From: Deltaproteobacteria bacterium | Lineage (GTDB): Bacteria; Desulfobacterota; Deferrisomatia; Deferrisomatales; JACRMM01 | Direction: 5' to 3' | Length of the DNA: 58,704 bases | NCBI GenBank assembly: GCA_016214985.1 | Contig: JACRMM010000047.1 | Coordinates: 1-58,704, forward strand | Shown: in pieces, positions 7,722 through 17,145 of the stretch | How positions within the stretch are numbered: the first letter of the stretch is position 1 | Layout of the letters: each line of letters begins with the position of its first letter | Translations under genes and position numbers: made by a program | Notes under the pieces: generated by a model | What the model was told of the DNA's origin: nothing | What the model saw: the letters and a program-made list of their open reading frames with translations, nothing else | The model's database searches: none

Positions 7722-8918
7722 CTACAGACCTTGCAGCACGTCGTCGAGCGCCACCAGGAGCGCGCCGATCTCTTCCTTCTCCACGATCAGGGGCGGCGCG
7801 AAACGCAGGACCTGGTCGCCGGCCGTGCCCGCGAGGAAGCCGCGGGCCATCAGCCCCTGCACGACGTCGCGGGCGAGCACGCCCGTGCGAAGCTCCACGC
7901 CGAGGAGGAGCCCTCGGCCCCGGACGCCGGTGACGGACGGGCAGCTCGCGGCCAGGGAGCGCAGGGCGTCGGCGAAGTAGGCGCCCATGGCGCGACAATG
8001 CTCCAGAGTCCCCTCGCCGACGATCGTGCGCACGGTCGCCAGGGCGGCCGCCGTGGCCAGCGGGTTGCCGCCGAAGGTCGAGCCGTGGGACCCGGGCCCG
8101 AAGCTTCGGCCGGCCACCTCCGTGGTCAGGAGCGCGCCGATCGGGACGCCGCCTCCGAGTCCCTTGGCCAGGGTGCACAGGTCCGGTGCCACCCCCTCGT
8201 GCTCGCACGCGAGGAAGGTGCCGGTGCGCCCCATGCCCACCTGCACCTCGTCGAAGACGAGCAGGGCGCCTCGGGCGTCGCAGAGCTCGCGCACCGCGCG
8301 AAGGTAGCCCGGGCTCGGGACGCGCACCCCGCCCTCCCCCTGGATCGGCTCCAGGAGTATCGCGGCGGTCTCGGGCCCGACGGCTGCTTCGAGCGCCCCG
8401 AGGTCGTCGTAGGCCACGTGACGGAACCCCGCGGGGAGCGGGTCGAAGCCAACCTTCACCTTGTCCTGGCCCGTGGCCGTGAGCGTCGCGAGCGTGCGGC
8501 CGTGGAAGCTCTGGGCCGCCGAAAGGATCTCGACCCGCCGGGGCTCGCCGCGGTCCTTCTGAAATTTGCGCGCGAGCTTGATCGCCCCCTCGTTGGCCTC
8601 GGCGCCGCTGTTGCAGAAGAACACCTTGTTGGCGAAGGTGTGCTCGACCAGGAGCTGCGCCAGCTCGCCCTGGGGTTCGATGTAGTAGAGATTCGAAACG
8701 TGCAGCAGGCGGCCGGCCTGGTCCCGGATCGCCTCCACGACGCGCGGGTGGCAGTGGCCCAGGTTGCACACGGCGATGCCGGCCAGGAAGTCCAGGTACT
8801 GGCGGCCGTCGGCGTCCCAGACGCGCATCCCCTGACCGCGCACCAGCGCCAGGGGATACCGGGCGTACGTGGGCAGAAGGTACCGGTCGCCCTGGTCGAT
8901 GATCTCTCGGTTGCCCAT
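7722..8918 (-). CDS. argD: Acetylornithine aminotransferase (PLP class III)
   Basis: A 398-residue class III aminotransferase that transfers an amino group from glutamate to N-acetylglutamate semialdehyde in arginine synthesis. Features seen: CNSGAEANEGAIKLAR near residue 103 for phosphate binding, FDEVQVGMGRTG near 222 with the PLP-pairing Asp, and the Schiff-base Lys in LAKGLGGGVPIGA near 253. ATG 8918 follows GGAGGAG at the right spacing. The longer upstream frame (to 9068) runs through a hairpin in the argB-argD gap and is unlikely to be translated. The enzyme may also act in lysine synthesis, as in E. coli. Confidence 0.96.
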   Translation of the reverse strand: MGNREIIDQGDRYLLPTYARYPLALVRGQGMRVWDADGRQYLDFLAGIAVCNLGHCHPRVVEAIRDQAGRLLHVSNLYYIEPQGELAQLLVEHTFANKVFFCNSGAEANEGAIKLARKFQKDRGEPRRVEILSAAQSFHGRTLATLTATGQDKVKVGFDPLPAGFRHVAYDDLGALEAAVGPETAAILLEPIQGEGGVRVPSPGYLRAVRELCDARGALLVFDEVQVGMGRTGTFLACEHEGVAPDLCTLAKGLGGGVPIGALLTTEVAGRSFGPGSHGSTFGGNPLATAAALATVRTIVGEGTLEHCRAMGAYFADALRSLAASCPSVTGVRGRGLLLGVELRTGVLARDVVQGLMARGFLAGTAGDQVLRFAPPLIVEKEEIGALLVALDDVLQGL

Positions 8919-9001
8919 GGTCACTCCTCCGTTACCCCTCCCCGGAGCAGGGGCGGCTTTGAGAGAAGGAATCCGGCCGCTCCAGACGTCGGGGAAGCCT
9001 G

Positions 9002-9027
9002 GCTCCGCCACTCCGGCGTGGCGGAGC
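9002..9027 (-). other. Intra-operon hairpin between argB and argD
   Basis: GCTCCGCCA and TGGCGGAGC form a perfect 9-bp stem around an 8-base loop in the 192-bp argB-argD gap, which is long for this operon. No T-run follows on either strand. It may be a processing or mRNA-stability element; attenuation cannot be shown. Confidence 0.35.
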
Positions 9028-9110
9028 GGATCCGGCCGTTGTGCACCCCGTTTCGAATCGATCGGCATCGGATTCCGGACCGAAAAGGCGCCCCGCTCCG
9101 GCCAAGTTTC

Positions 9111-10132
<1,022 letters not shown>

Positions 10133-10138
10133 CGTTTC

Positions 10139-11464
10139 TTAGAGGATGTACCGAGACAGATCCGAGTCCGCCACGACATCGGCGAGCTGCTTTCGCACGT
10201 ATTCCCGGTCGATGACCACCCTTCCGCCCCCGAGGTCCGGGGCCTGGAAGCTGACGTCCTCCAGGATCTTCTCCAAGATCGTGTGGAGCCGGCGCGCCCC
10301 GATGTTCTCGGTCTTGTCGTTCACCTTCACCGCCATGTCGGCCATCTCGTCGACGCCGTCCGCGGTGAACTCGACCTCCAGCCCCTCGGTGCGCAGCAGC
10401 TCCACGTACTGGCGGGTGAGGGCGTTCTGGGGTTCGGTGAGGATGCGCACGAAGTCGTCTCGGGTCAGGGCGTCGAGCTCCACCCGAATGGGGAAGCGGC
10501 CCTGGAGCTCCGGGATGAGGTCCGAGGGCTTGGACATGTGGAAGGCGCCGGCGGCCACGAACAGGATGTGATCCGTCTTCACCATGCCGTACTTGGTGTG
10601 CACCGTGGAGCCCTCCACGATCGGCAGGAGGTCGCGCTGGACCCCCTCACGCGACACGTCCGGCCCCTGGCCGCCGCCCCGCGCCGCTACCTTGTCGATC
10701 TCGTCGATGAAGATGATGCCGTCGTTCTGGGCGCGCTCGACCGCGGTCTCGGTGACCTTCTCCGGGTCCACGAGCTTCGCCGCCTCCTGCTCGCGCAGGA
10801 GCTGGAGCGCGTCGGGGACTCTCACCGTGCGGCTCTTCTTGCGCTTGGGGAAGAGGTTGCCGAGCATGTCTTGGAGCTGGATGCCCATCTCCTCCATGCC
10901 CTGGCCCGAGAGCACCTCCATCACGGGCGCGGGGCCGGCCGCCGACACCTCCACCTCGACCGTGCGCTCGTCGAGCGCTCCCGAGCGAAGCATCTGGCGG
11001 AGCTTCTCCCGGGTCCCGTCGGCGTGCTCTCCCTCCGGCGCGCCGCCGCGCGGCGGGAGCAGCACGTCCAGGAGCCTCTCCTCGGCGAGCTCTTCGGCCC
11101 GCACGGCCACGCGCGCCTGCTCCTCCTCCTGCACCATGGACACCGCGACGCGAACGAGGTCGCGCACCATGCTCTCCACGTCGCGCCCCACGTACCCGAC
11201 CTCGGTGAACTTGCTCGCCTCCACCTTGATGAAGGGAGCCTTGGCGAGCCGGGCGAGGCGGCGGGCGATCTCGGTCTTGCCCACGCCGGTGGGCCCGATC
11301 AGGAGGATGTTCTTGGGCGTGATCTCGTCGCGCAGATGCTCGGGCACCTCGCGCCGGCGCCAGCGGTTGCGCAGCGCGATGGCCACGGCCTTCTTGGCCT
11401 TGTCCTGCCCTACGATGTAGCGGTCGAGCTCGGAGACGATCTCTCGGGGGGTGAAGGATGCCAT
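10139..11464 (-). CDS. hslU: HslU, ATPase subunit of the HslVU protease
   Basis: A 441-residue AAA+ unfoldase that feeds substrates to HslV. Walker A is GPTGVGKTE near residue 58 and Walker B is IIFIDEIDK near 248. The pore loop region [10 protein letters not shown] is near 90. The variable I domain spans roughly residues 110-240. The C-terminus ends SRYIL, the tail that inserts into HslV to activate it. ATG 11464 lies 2 bp after the hslV stop, so the pair is translationally coupled. Confidence 0.97.
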   Translation of the reverse strand: MASFTPREIVSELDRYIVGQDKAKKAVAIALRNRWRRREVPEHLRDEITPKNILLIGPTGVGKTEIARRLARLAKAPFIKVEASKFTEVGYVGRDVESMVRDLVRVAVSMVQEEEQARVAVRAEELAEERLLDVLLPPRGGAPEGEHADGTREKLRQMLRSGALDERTVEVEVSAAGPAPVMEVLSGQGMEEMGIQLQDMLGNLFPKRKKSRTVRVPDALQLLREQEAAKLVDPEKVTETAVERAQNDGIIFIDEIDKVAARGGGQGPDVSREGVQRDLLPIVEGSTVHTKYGMVKTDHILFVAAGAFHMSKPSDLIPELQGRFPIRVELDALTRDDFVRILTEPQNALTRQYVELLRTEGLEVEFTADGVDEMADMAVKVNDKTENIGARRLHTILEKILEDVSFQAPDLGGGRVVIDREYVRKQLADVVADSDLSRYIL

Positions 11465-11466
11465 GG

Positions 11467-12000
11467 TCAGGCTCCGAGCTCCTCGAGCTCCACGCACTCG
11501 TTCGTGTAGATGCAGATGCGGGCCGCTGCCTTGAGCGCTGCCCGGGCGATCTCGGCCGGTTCGAGCGCCGTGTGCTCCAGGAGCGCCAGGCCCGCGGCGA
11601 GGGCGTAGGAGCCGCCCGAGCCGATCGCGGCGATCCCCTCCTCGGGTTCGACCACGTCGCCCGTGCCCGAGAGCAGGAGCGTCGCCTCGGTGTTCGCCAC
11701 GAGAAGCATCGCCTCGAGCCGGCGCAGGTACTTGTCCGTGCGCCAGTCCTTGGCGAGCTCTACCGCGGCCCGGTGGAGGTTGCCCCGGTGGGTCTCGAGC
11801 TTCCCCTCGAAGCGCTCGAGCAGCGTGAACGCGTCGGCCGTGGCGCCCGCGAACCCGGCCAGCACCTCGCCGCCCTTGAGCTTGCGCACCTTGCGCGCGT
11901 TTCGCTTGAGCACCGTGGCGCCGAAAGTGACCTGGCCATCCCCGGCCAGGGCCACTCGGCGGTCGCGCCGCACGCAGACGATGGTGGTGCCGTGAAACAT
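11467..12000 (-). CDS. hslV: HslV, proteolytic subunit of the HslVU protease
   Basis: A 177-residue proteasome-beta-like threonine protease. It begins [12 protein letters not shown], so the mature N-terminal Thr would follow HG, as in other deltaproteobacterial HslV proteins. GDGQVTFG with the catalytic-site residues follows directly, then [24 protein letters not shown] 12000 fits the family start; the longer frame to 12081 enters an inverted repeat. The gene sits between xerC and hslU in the same operon. Confidence 0.96.
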   Translation of the reverse strand: MFHGTTIVCVRRDRRVALAGDGQVTFGATVLKRNARKVRKLKGGEVLAGFAGATADAFTLLERFEGKLETHRGNLHRAAVELAKDWRTDKYLRRLEAMLLVANTEATLLLSGTGDVVEPEEGIAAIGSGGSYALAAGLALLEHTALEPAEIARAALKAAARICIYTNECVELEELGA

Positions 12001-12037
12001 GGAAAGCCTCCGGCTTTCTGCTGTCAGCTCTGAGCTT

Positions 12038-12115
12038 TCAGCGGTCAGCTCATGCAAGGAACTGCCAGGACGTCTTCTCACGCGGTCCGCGATCCGGCTT
12101 CACGCTGACCGCTGA
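12038..12115. repeat. Inverted repeat with 12-bp perfect arms between xerC and hslV
   Basis: TCAGCGGTCAGC (12038-12049) is repeated inverted as GCTGACCGCTGA (12104-12115). Shorter TCAGCT copies flank the left arm. Degenerate TCAGC/GCTGA palindromes of this sort are common dispersed intergenic repeats. It is the second such element in this operon after the one at 10071, of a different sequence family. Confidence 0.6.
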
Positions 12116-12126
12116 CTGCAGATCGC

Positions 12127-13062
12127 TCACGCGCGCGGATGCGCGCGGTCGTACACCTCCATGAGCTTCTCGATCCCCACGTGGGTGTACTTCTGCGTGG
12201 TGGAGAGGCTCTTATGGCCCAGGAGCTCCTGGATCGCCCGCAGGTCCGCCCCTCCCGCGAGCAGGTGGGTGGCGAAGGTGTGCCGCAGGGTGTGGGGACT
12301 CACGTGCCTCGCGATGGACGCGCGCACGACCCACCGGTCCAGGATTCGCCGCACACTGCGGTCGGTGAGGCGCCCGCCCCGCGCGTTGAGGAAGACCGGG
12401 CCCTCGGGTGCCAGGGGCGCGGCGGCGGCCCGCCGGAGCTCCAGGTACTGCCGCAGCGCCTCGACGGCCGTCTCGGTGACCGGCACCTCCCGCTCCACCC
12501 GGCCCTTGCCCCGGATGCGAGCCGTGGCCGAGGCGAGGTGAACGTCCTCTCCCGAGAGGCCGACCAGCTCGCCCACGCGGATCCCCGTGGCGTAGAGGAG
12601 CTCGAACATCGCCCGGTCTCGGGCCCCCAGGATCCCCTCGGCCGCCACGCTGTCGAGCAGGTGAAAGATCTCATCCACCGGCAGGAAGGTCGGGAGCCGC
12701 CGCTGTGCTTTGGGCGCCGTCACGCCTTCGGCCGGGCTCGCCCCGAGGTGGCCTTCCCGCACGAGGTACGAGAAGAACGTCCGAAGCGCGGAGAGAGAGC
12801 GCGCAATCGACGTGCGGGCGTGGTCCGCGTGCAGCGACCCGAGGAAGGCCCGGACCGCGACGGCGTCGACCCCGGTCCAGAGGGCGTCGCCCGATCCGCG
12901 TCCCTGCCGCTCCACCGCCCAGGCCCGAAATGCCCCTACGTCGCGCAGGTAGTTGCGCACCGTGTGGTGCGAGGCGTTGCGCTCGTAGGTCAGATGGCTG
13001 GCAAACGCCTCCACCCAGGGGTCCGAGCCGGTTGCCGGCGGCGCTCGTTCGGGTCGGGGCAT
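12127..13062 (-). CDS. xerC: Tyrosine recombinase XerC
   Basis: A 311-residue site-specific recombinase of the kind that resolves chromosome dimers at dif together with XerD. The N-terminal SAM-like DNA-binding domain covers about residues 14-105. The catalytic set is present: Arg in ATGIRVGEL near 162, Lys in RGKGRVEREV near 186, HTLRHTFATH near 252, and LGHKSLSTTQKYTH near 275 with the nucleophilic Tyr. It is the first gene of the hslVU-argBDF operon, a known conserved neighbour set. ATG 13062 has GAGGA upstream. Confidence 0.93.
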   Translation of the reverse strand: MPRPERAPPATGSDPWVEAFASHLTYERNASHHTVRNYLRDVGAFRAWAVERQGRGSGDALWTGVDAVAVRAFLGSLHADHARTSIARSLSALRTFFSYLVREGHLGASPAEGVTAPKAQRRLPTFLPVDEIFHLLDSVAAEGILGARDRAMFELLYATGIRVGELVGLSGEDVHLASATARIRGKGRVEREVPVTETAVEALRQYLELRRAAAAPLAPEGPVFLNARGGRLTDRSVRRILDRWVVRASIARHVSPHTLRHTFATHLLAGGADLRAIQELLGHKSLSTTQKYTHVGIEKLMEVYDRAHPRA

Positions 13063-13097
13063 GGTCCTCGCCGGGGCGGGAGAAAAAGAAAGCGGTC

Positions 13098-13106
13098 ACC
13101 TTAGCA
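13098..13106 (-). promoter_or_regulatory. Extended -10 promoter for the xerC-hslVU-arg operon
   Basis: On the minus strand TGC-TAAGGT forms an extended -10 box about 36 bp before the xerC start. The -35 region (TTGGTC, 16 bp upstream) is poor, as is usual when the TGn extension is present. Confidence 0.4.
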
Positions 13107-13209
13107 CAGCGGCGCTGCGGACCAAAGCGTTGAAATCCCGGCATGCCGCGGAGAGGTCACGGTGTCGAGGAGAAGGGGGGCCCGTGGCGCCTCGGCAATG
13201 CGTCGGGGG

Positions 13210-14073
13210 TCAGAAGAAGTCGAGCACCGTGTGCCCGTCCGTCGACACCGTCACCGTGCTCGGCCCCGTAAAGTCGATGGCGTCGTTCGCGGTGGGGTCG
13301 TCGTTTGACGCCTGGCAGGTGAACGCGACGGTGTACGGGCCGGCCTCCAGGAACGCGGCCCGGTAGCCGTGCTGCCCGCCCTCGCTCGGGAGCACGGGAG
13401 CGGTCGTCACGGGTTGCGCGCCCGGGCCCCCCAGGTCTCCGGGCGAAACGCCGGCGCCGGCGTACACGTACACCGCGTACCCGCCGGTGCAGGAGGGGCT
13501 GTTCAGCAAGGCGTCGTCGACCGTGCCCGAGATCGTGCCCACCCGCGTGTTGTCCACCATCCGCAACGTCGGGCGAAGCGCGTAGCTCGCGCCGGAGCCG
13601 CGGCGGTGGAGCGACCTGCGCAGGTCGAAGTCGACGGTCATGTCGGCGGTGCCTCCCGCCGGCACGTCGAAGCCGCGGTTGATCTTGAGGCCGCTCTGGT
13701 CGCCGCTGGGGATCTCGAGCCCGTACGTGTCGTCGCCGACAACGACGTAGGACTCCGGGATGTTCACCTTCAAGCGCAGCCAGGCGTAGTGGCCGGCCGG
13801 CAGGACGAGGCTGGGCAGGAGCACCGCGCTCCGTCCCCCGGTCAGCGCCATCAGATCGATGTTCCGGGCCGGGAAGTCGACGTCGATCGTCTCGCCCTGG
13901 GCGGGCTGGATCTGGACCCCGGAGAACGTCACCACCACGCCGGACGCGTCATCCACGGGCGCGTCGGTCACGCTCAGCCGCAGCGTCCCGCCGGGAAAAC
14001 CGCCGCTGCCGTCGACGCCGCAGCCGGCGAGGCCGAGGCACGAGAGAAGTACACCGAGTACCGCCGCTTTCAT
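13210..14073 (-). CDS. DUF4382-domain lipoprotein
   Basis: A 287-residue exported lipoprotein. The N-terminus is a lipobox signal peptide (VLLSCLGLAGC, lipidated Cys at about residue 18). Residues 30-170 match DUF4382: LRLSVTDAPVDDASGVVVTF, LPAGHYAWLRLKV and FDVPAGGTADMTVDFDL. The C-terminal part (about 180-285) looks like a carboxypeptidase-regulatory or transthyretin-like beta domain. The function of DUF4382 proteins is unknown. ATG 14073 is set by the signal peptide and the GGAGGAG upstream. It faces the next gene divergently, so the two may share a control region. Confidence 0.8.
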   Translation of the reverse strand: MKAAVLGVLLSCLGLAGCGVDGSGGFPGGTLRLSVTDAPVDDASGVVVTFSGVQIQPAQGETIDVDFPARNIDLMALTGGRSAVLLPSLVLPAGHYAWLRLKVNIPESYVVVGDDTYGLEIPSGDQSGLKINRGFDVPAGGTADMTVDFDLRRSLHRRGSGASYALRPTLRMVDNTRVGTISGTVDDALLNSPSCTGGYAVYVYAGAGVSPGDLGGPGAQPVTTAPVLPSEGGQHGYRAAFLEAGPYTVAFTCQASNDDPTANDAIDFTGPSTVTVSTDGHTVLDFF

Positions 14074-14230
14074 GGTTCCTCTCCTCCGGGCGCCGGGCAG
14101 GGAGCCCCGGCACGCCTGCTGGAGAGTACGCCAAGGGACGGGGAGGGGCAAGCGGCGGTCACCCCTTCCCCAAGGGGCGGGGTGCGGCTATCCTGCGCCC
14201 GAAACGCCGACCCGCCCCAGGAGGCCGCCG

Positions 14231-17143
14231 ATGCGACGCATCACTCCGCTGCTCGTGTTCTTCGCCCTCGCCCTGTCTCTCGGGGTGCGCCCCGCGGCCG
14301 AGGCGGCCGCGCACGACCCGGCGCTTCGCTGGCGCACGATCGTGACCGACCACTTCCGGATCCACTACGCCGAGGGACTCGAACGGGATGCGTCCGAGCT
14401 GGCCCGGATCGCGGAGGAGGTCCACGGTCCCCTGGTGGACACCGTCGGGTGGGAGCCGGCGGAGCCCACCGAGATCACGCTCGTGGACGAGACCGACCTC
14501 GCCAACGGGTATACGACGATCCTCCCGTACAATCGGATGGTGCTCTACCCGGTCCGGCCCGGCCTCTTCCAGACCATCGGCGACTACAGCGGGTGGCTGC
14601 GGACCCTCTTCGTGCACGAGTACGCCCACGTGCTGGGGCTCGACCCGGTGCGCGGCTACTCGAAGGTGATGCGCCGGATCTTCGGCCGCACCTTCGCACC
14701 CGCGACGCCGGTGGGCGCGCTGGCCTGGTTTGTGGCCACCCCGCCCAACGTGTTCCTGCCTCCCTGGTTCCACGAGGGCCTCGCGGTGAACCTGGAGTCG
14801 GACCTGACGGGGCGCGGCCGCCGGGCCTCGACCCTCTACGACATGATCTACCGCGTCGACGTGGCCGAAGGGACCGTCCCGCCCCTGGACCGCCTGGGGG
14901 GCGACTTTCCGGTCTGGCCCTCGTTCTCGACGCGCTACATCTACGGCACGCGCCTCCTGGCCGCGGCGCGGGAGGCGTCGGGGCCCGACACGCTCCGCCG
15001 GCTCGTTCTGGGCCACTCGAGCCGCTTCCCCTACACGATCAACTCGCCGCCGAGGGCCGTCACGGGCGTAACCTACCAGGGCCTCTACGACCGGATGAGG
15101 GCGGGTCTGGAGACCGAGTTCGAACCCCAGATCCGACGTCTGCGGGCCGAAGGGCTGACGGCCGCCGCGGAGCTGCCCGCGACCGCCCACTCCGAGACCG
15201 GGCCTCTGTGGCTCGACGACCGAACGATCGTGTGCACCCGCGACGATCAGGTCCACACCCCCGTGCTCGTGCGAAAGGACGCGGCGACGGGCCGGGAGGA
15301 GGAGCTCGCCGAGCGGCCGGGAGGGAGGCTTCGGGCCACGCGCCTCTCCGACGGCCGCGTCGCCTACACCCGGGTCGAGGTGTCGAAGCCGCTCGCCGGC
15401 GGCCTCCTCGCCTCCGATCTCTACGCCCTTCGTCCGGGCGGACTCTGGCCGGAGCGATTGACCCGCTCCGCCCGGGTCTTGGAGGCCGACTGGAGCCCTG
15501 CAGAGGGCTCCTTCGCAGCAGTCCAGGTCGACGCGTCGTCGCAGCGCCTCGTGCGCCTTGCGTTCGAGGGCCGAGAGCCGCAGGCAACCCCCCTGCTCGC
15601 CGAGTCCGGCGTGCGCTATGACGGCCCTCGGTGGTCGCCGGACGGAAAGTGGGTGGCCTTCTCCCGCAAGACCGACGCCGGCCAGGCGCGACTGGCGCTG
15701 CTCGAGGTGGCCACGGGAGCGGTGCGGCTGCTCACGCCCGAGGGCACCCAGGCGGGTTTCCCCGCCTGGAGCCCTGACGGGACCCGCCTCGCCTTCGCCT
15801 GGGACCGCACCGGGGTGTGGGATCTCTACGAGTGGGAGGCACCGACCGGGTCGATTCGCCGCCTCACGAGGCTCCTCGGCGGCGGCTTCGAGCCCGACTG
15901 GTCCCCGGACGGCCGCCGGCTCGCCTTCACGACGTACTCCGGCAAGGGGTTCGGTGTGGCGGTGCTCGAGCGCGCGGCCGCCCTGAACGACCCAGTGATC
16001 GACGTCCCGGCGCTGGAGACGCTCGCCCCGACCCTGGAGACGCCGGCCGCCCCGCCGGTCGCCTCCTCCCGGTACGCGCCGTATCCACGGGCATTGCCCA
16101 CCTTCTGGCTTCCCGATCTGATCTCCGACCACGCGGGCGGCGCCGCCGGGGTGTGGACCGCGGGCACCGATCCCCTGGATGAGCACCTCTACTACCTCTC
16201 GGCCTTCTGGGGCTGGAACAGCCGGCGCCCGTACGGCGTTGGCACCTACCGGTACGACGCCTGGTACCCCACGCTCACCGTAAACGCCTGGAAGCTCCCG
16301 GTGCTCCACACCGACCTCCTGAAGGCACCGGGCGCGACCTACGACTACTGGGAAGAGAACCGGACGGTGTCGCTGGAGGCGCGGCTCGCTCTTCCCCGGG
16401 CGCTTCGGACCACGAGCCTCGCGGTGGCGTATGCCTGGGAGGAGGTGGGACGGCTGTCGCGGATCCGCGAGGACCTCGACGGCCGGCGCGATCTCGCGGA
16501 TCTCCCGTTCGAGGGCAAGCAGAATCCGCTGTCGGTGAGCCTCCTCTACGACTCGGCCTTCCCGCACGACAACCGCTTCACCCTGGGCGCCGAGGCCGGG
16601 ACCCGCCTGGAGGCAATCTACCGGCTGCGCCGCCGCGCGCTTGGCGCAGATCTCGACCTCGAGGACGTGGTCGGTGAGTGGCGCCACTACGAGCGCGTAC
16701 CCGGCGTACATGGGGTCGTGGCCGCGCTGCGGGCGAAGGCCGGGAAGGGCTGGGGCGATGTGCCGCTCCAGTCGGTCTACCAACTCGGCGGGGAGGCGGG
16801 CGAGTTCCCGGTGCGCGGGTACCCGGATCGGGTCGATCGCGGCGACCGGGCCTTCGCGGGGTCGGCCGAGCTCCGATTCCCCCTGTGGGGGCCGTACCGG
16901 GGCCTCCGCGACTGGCCGCTCTTTCTGGGCCGGCTCCACGGCGCTGGCTTCTTCGACGCCGGCCGCACGTGGGGGAGCGGGCAGGGCGGCGACGGCGCGT
17001 GGCGCCGGGGCGCGGGCGCCGAGCTGCGGGTGGACACGGTGCTCGGGTACTATCTGCCGACCACGTTCGTGCTCGGGTACGGCCACGGCTTCGACGAGGG
17101 CGGCGAAGACCGGGGGTACGCGACGTTCACGGGGGTGTACTGA
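14231..17143 (+). CDS. Large exported metalloprotease / TolB-like propeller / outer-membrane barrel protein
   Basis: A 970-residue protein with a signal peptide (LLVFFALALSLGVRPAAEA). Three parts are visible. Residues 30-260 are a gluzincin peptidase domain with HEYAH near 129 and WFHEGLAVNLES near 180 as the third ligand. Residues 320-600 contain PD40/WD40-like TolB repeats such as WSPDGKWVAFSR, WSPDGTRLAFAW and WSPDGRRLAFTT. Residues 640-970 are rich in alternating aromatic strands and end with FTGVY, as expected of a beta barrel. The likely location is the outer membrane with the protease and propeller in the periplasm. The longer upstream frame overlaps the divergent gene, so ATG 14231 is preferred. 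Confidence 0.8.
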   Translation: MRRITPLLVFFALALSLGVRPAAEAAAHDPALRWRTIVTDHFRIHYAEGLERDASELARIAEEVHGPLVDTVGWEPAEPTEITLVDETDLANGYTTILPYNRMVLYPVRPGLFQTIGDYSGWLRTLFVHEYAHVLGLDPVRGYSKVMRRIFGRTFAPATPVGALAWFVATPPNVFLPPWFHEGLAVNLESDLTGRGRRASTLYDMIYRVDVAEGTVPPLDRLGGDFPVWPSFSTRYIYGTRLLAAAREASGPDTLRRLVLGHSSRFPYTINSPPRAVTGVTYQGLYDRMRAGLETEFEPQIRRLRAEGLTAAAELPATAHSETGPLWLDDRTIVCTRDDQVHTPVLVRKDAATGREEELAERPGGRLRATRLSDGRVAYTRVEVSKPLAGGLLASDLYALRPGGLWPERLTRSARVLEADWSPAEGSFAAVQVDASSQRLVRLAFEGREPQATPLLAESGVRYDGPRWSPDGKWVAFSRKTDAGQARLALLEVATGAVRLLTPEGTQAGFPAWSPDGTRLAFAWDRTGVWDLYEWEAPTGSIRRLTRLLGGGFEPDWSPDGRRLAFTTYSGKGFGVAVLERAAALNDPVIDVPALETLAPTLETPAAPPVASSRYAPYPRALPTFWLPDLISDHAGGAAGVWTAGTDPLDEHLYYLSAFWGWNSRRPYGVGTYRYDAWYPTLTVNAWKLPVLHTDLLKAPGATYDYWEENRTVSLEARLALPRALRTTSLAVAYAWEEVGRLSRIREDLDGRRDLADLPFEGKQNPLSVSLLYDSAFPHDNRFTLGAEAGTRLEAIYRLRRRALGADLDLEDVVGEWRHYERVPGVHGVVAALRAKAGKGWGDVPLQSVYQLGGEAGEFPVRGYPDRVDRGDRAFAGSAELRFPLWGPYRGLRDWPLFLGRLHGAGFFDAGRTWGSGQGGDGAWRRGAGAELRVDTVLGYYLPTTFVLGYGHGFDEGGEDRGYATFTGVY

Positions 17144-17145
17144 CC

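Noticed and set aside
9048..9058. tRNA T-loop-like TTTCGAATC
   Set aside because: No acceptor stem or other arms can be folded around it.
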